Below, piece by piece: positions 63,471-64,000 of a stretch of DNA of 64,000 nucleotides; positions within the stretch are counted from its first letter, which is position 1, and the number at the start of each line of letters is the position of its first letter. The notes below the pieces were generated by a model that saw only the letters and a list, made by a program, of their open reading frames with translations, did not search any database and had not been told where the DNA came from. Origin of the DNA: Calothrix sp. PCC 7716 (GTDB lineage Bacteria; Cyanobacteriota; Cyanobacteriia; Cyanobacteriales; Nostocaceae); assembly GCF_019977735.1 (NCBI RefSeq), contig NZ_AP025018.1, positions 4,902,580 to 4,966,579 on the forward strand. The letters run 5' to 3'. A program made the translations under genes and the position numbers.

Positions 63471-64000
63471 AGAATTTTTGACGAAAGTAGTTTTTATCAA
63501 GGATATACGGGAAGATTATTATAACCTTGCGAATACTGGTAATTGTAGTATTTTACAGACGCTTGCATCACAACCCAGTTAATGATATTATTTATCATCT
63601 AATTAAATAGAGAATTTTAACTGTTTGCACAATTCAGATAAGATGCTATGACCCTTTTTCTAAAAGAATCAACAGATTGTCACCATATGATGATTACACG
63701 CTCAAAGAAGATTTAGTCGTGAAGATTCCTTCGGCTCAACCTTAAACTTGTTTGGAGTTAAGTTTTAGCCTTTTGGGTCATAATACTAGTGAAGATGTGC
63801 TAGCAGGATAAAGTATTAAAGCATACGGCTTTGCTTAACAAAAGAATAACTCTTAAGTAAGATTATTTTGATTTATCTTTTCATTATTATAAGTTATTAA
63901 AGTTAGTGTAAACAAATACAAATATGTTTATTGTAATAGTCCGTTCAGGAATTGTTAAAAGTTCCAAAATGTAGATGTCGCGTTATTCAATGTTCTACAT
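63471..64000. other. Right-edge non-coding stretch
   Basis: 530 bases upstream of purU, with its promoter at the left end. No gene, tRNA or clear terminator was recognised. AT-rich, without GGCGCC. Confidence 0.4.

Overview
The window looks like chromosomal DNA of a filamentous, Nostocales-type cyanobacterium. The signs are a large peptidase-ABC exporter with an N-terminal cyclic-nucleotide-type domain, DUF4347/ELWR-repeat giants, RTX proteins, a CuA-less terminal-oxidase operon headed by two DUF2231 genes, and large exopolysaccharide clusters, on an AT-rich background. The hexamer GGCGCC is strikingly over-represented (about 80 copies counted by eye in 64 kb). The usual cyanobacterial HIP1 octamer GCGATCGC was found only inside one foreign-looking island.

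Layout. (1) 1-7.5 kb: a peptide natural-product (RiPP) locus. It has a double-glycine leader precursor, an APH-like kinase, the start of another gene running off the left edge, a small HTH protein, and an export set of C39-peptidase ABC transporter, HlyD adaptor and parvulin isomerase. (2) 7.5-10.3 kb: ilvD and a divergent LysR regulator. (3) 10.3-18.7 kb: gene debris around an island of TetR regulator, two CPBP membrane proteases, a SpoIIM-like protein, small membrane proteins and a prolyl oligopeptidase, bordered by AraC and ArsR fragments and a repeated AGGGACTTCC element. (4) 18.7-21.2 kb: an alternative terminal-oxidase (ARTO-type) operon whose subunit I gene is cut after about 97 codons. 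(5) 21.7-31.9 kb: two giant DUF4347 surface proteins sharing one C-terminal FG-GAP module. (6) 32.5-52.4 kb: exopolysaccharide genes in two blocks, each with its own flippase, polymerase-like membrane protein, glycosyltransferases and methyltransferases, plus galE, an initiating sugar-phosphate transferase and a BY-kinase co-polymerase. (7) 53.8-60.2 kb: a pentapeptide/RTX fusion protein with 294-bp tandem repeats and a choice-of-anchor I/RTX protein. (8) 60.4-63.5 kb: an S8 protease and purU.

How the genes work together: the left end codes for making, trimming and exporting a modified, cysteine-free peptide. The middle and right code for the cell surface: adhesin-like giants, exopolysaccharide and RTX proteins. 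No rRNA, tRNA or CRISPR array was recognised. Several families of small inverted-repeat elements lie between genes, one nested inside another.

The best candidate for something undescribed is the RiPP locus, whose precursor carries a cysteine-free core with serines every fourth residue next to an APH-like kinase. Next come the GGCGCC hyper-iteration and the composite island that appears to have helped break the oxidase operon.
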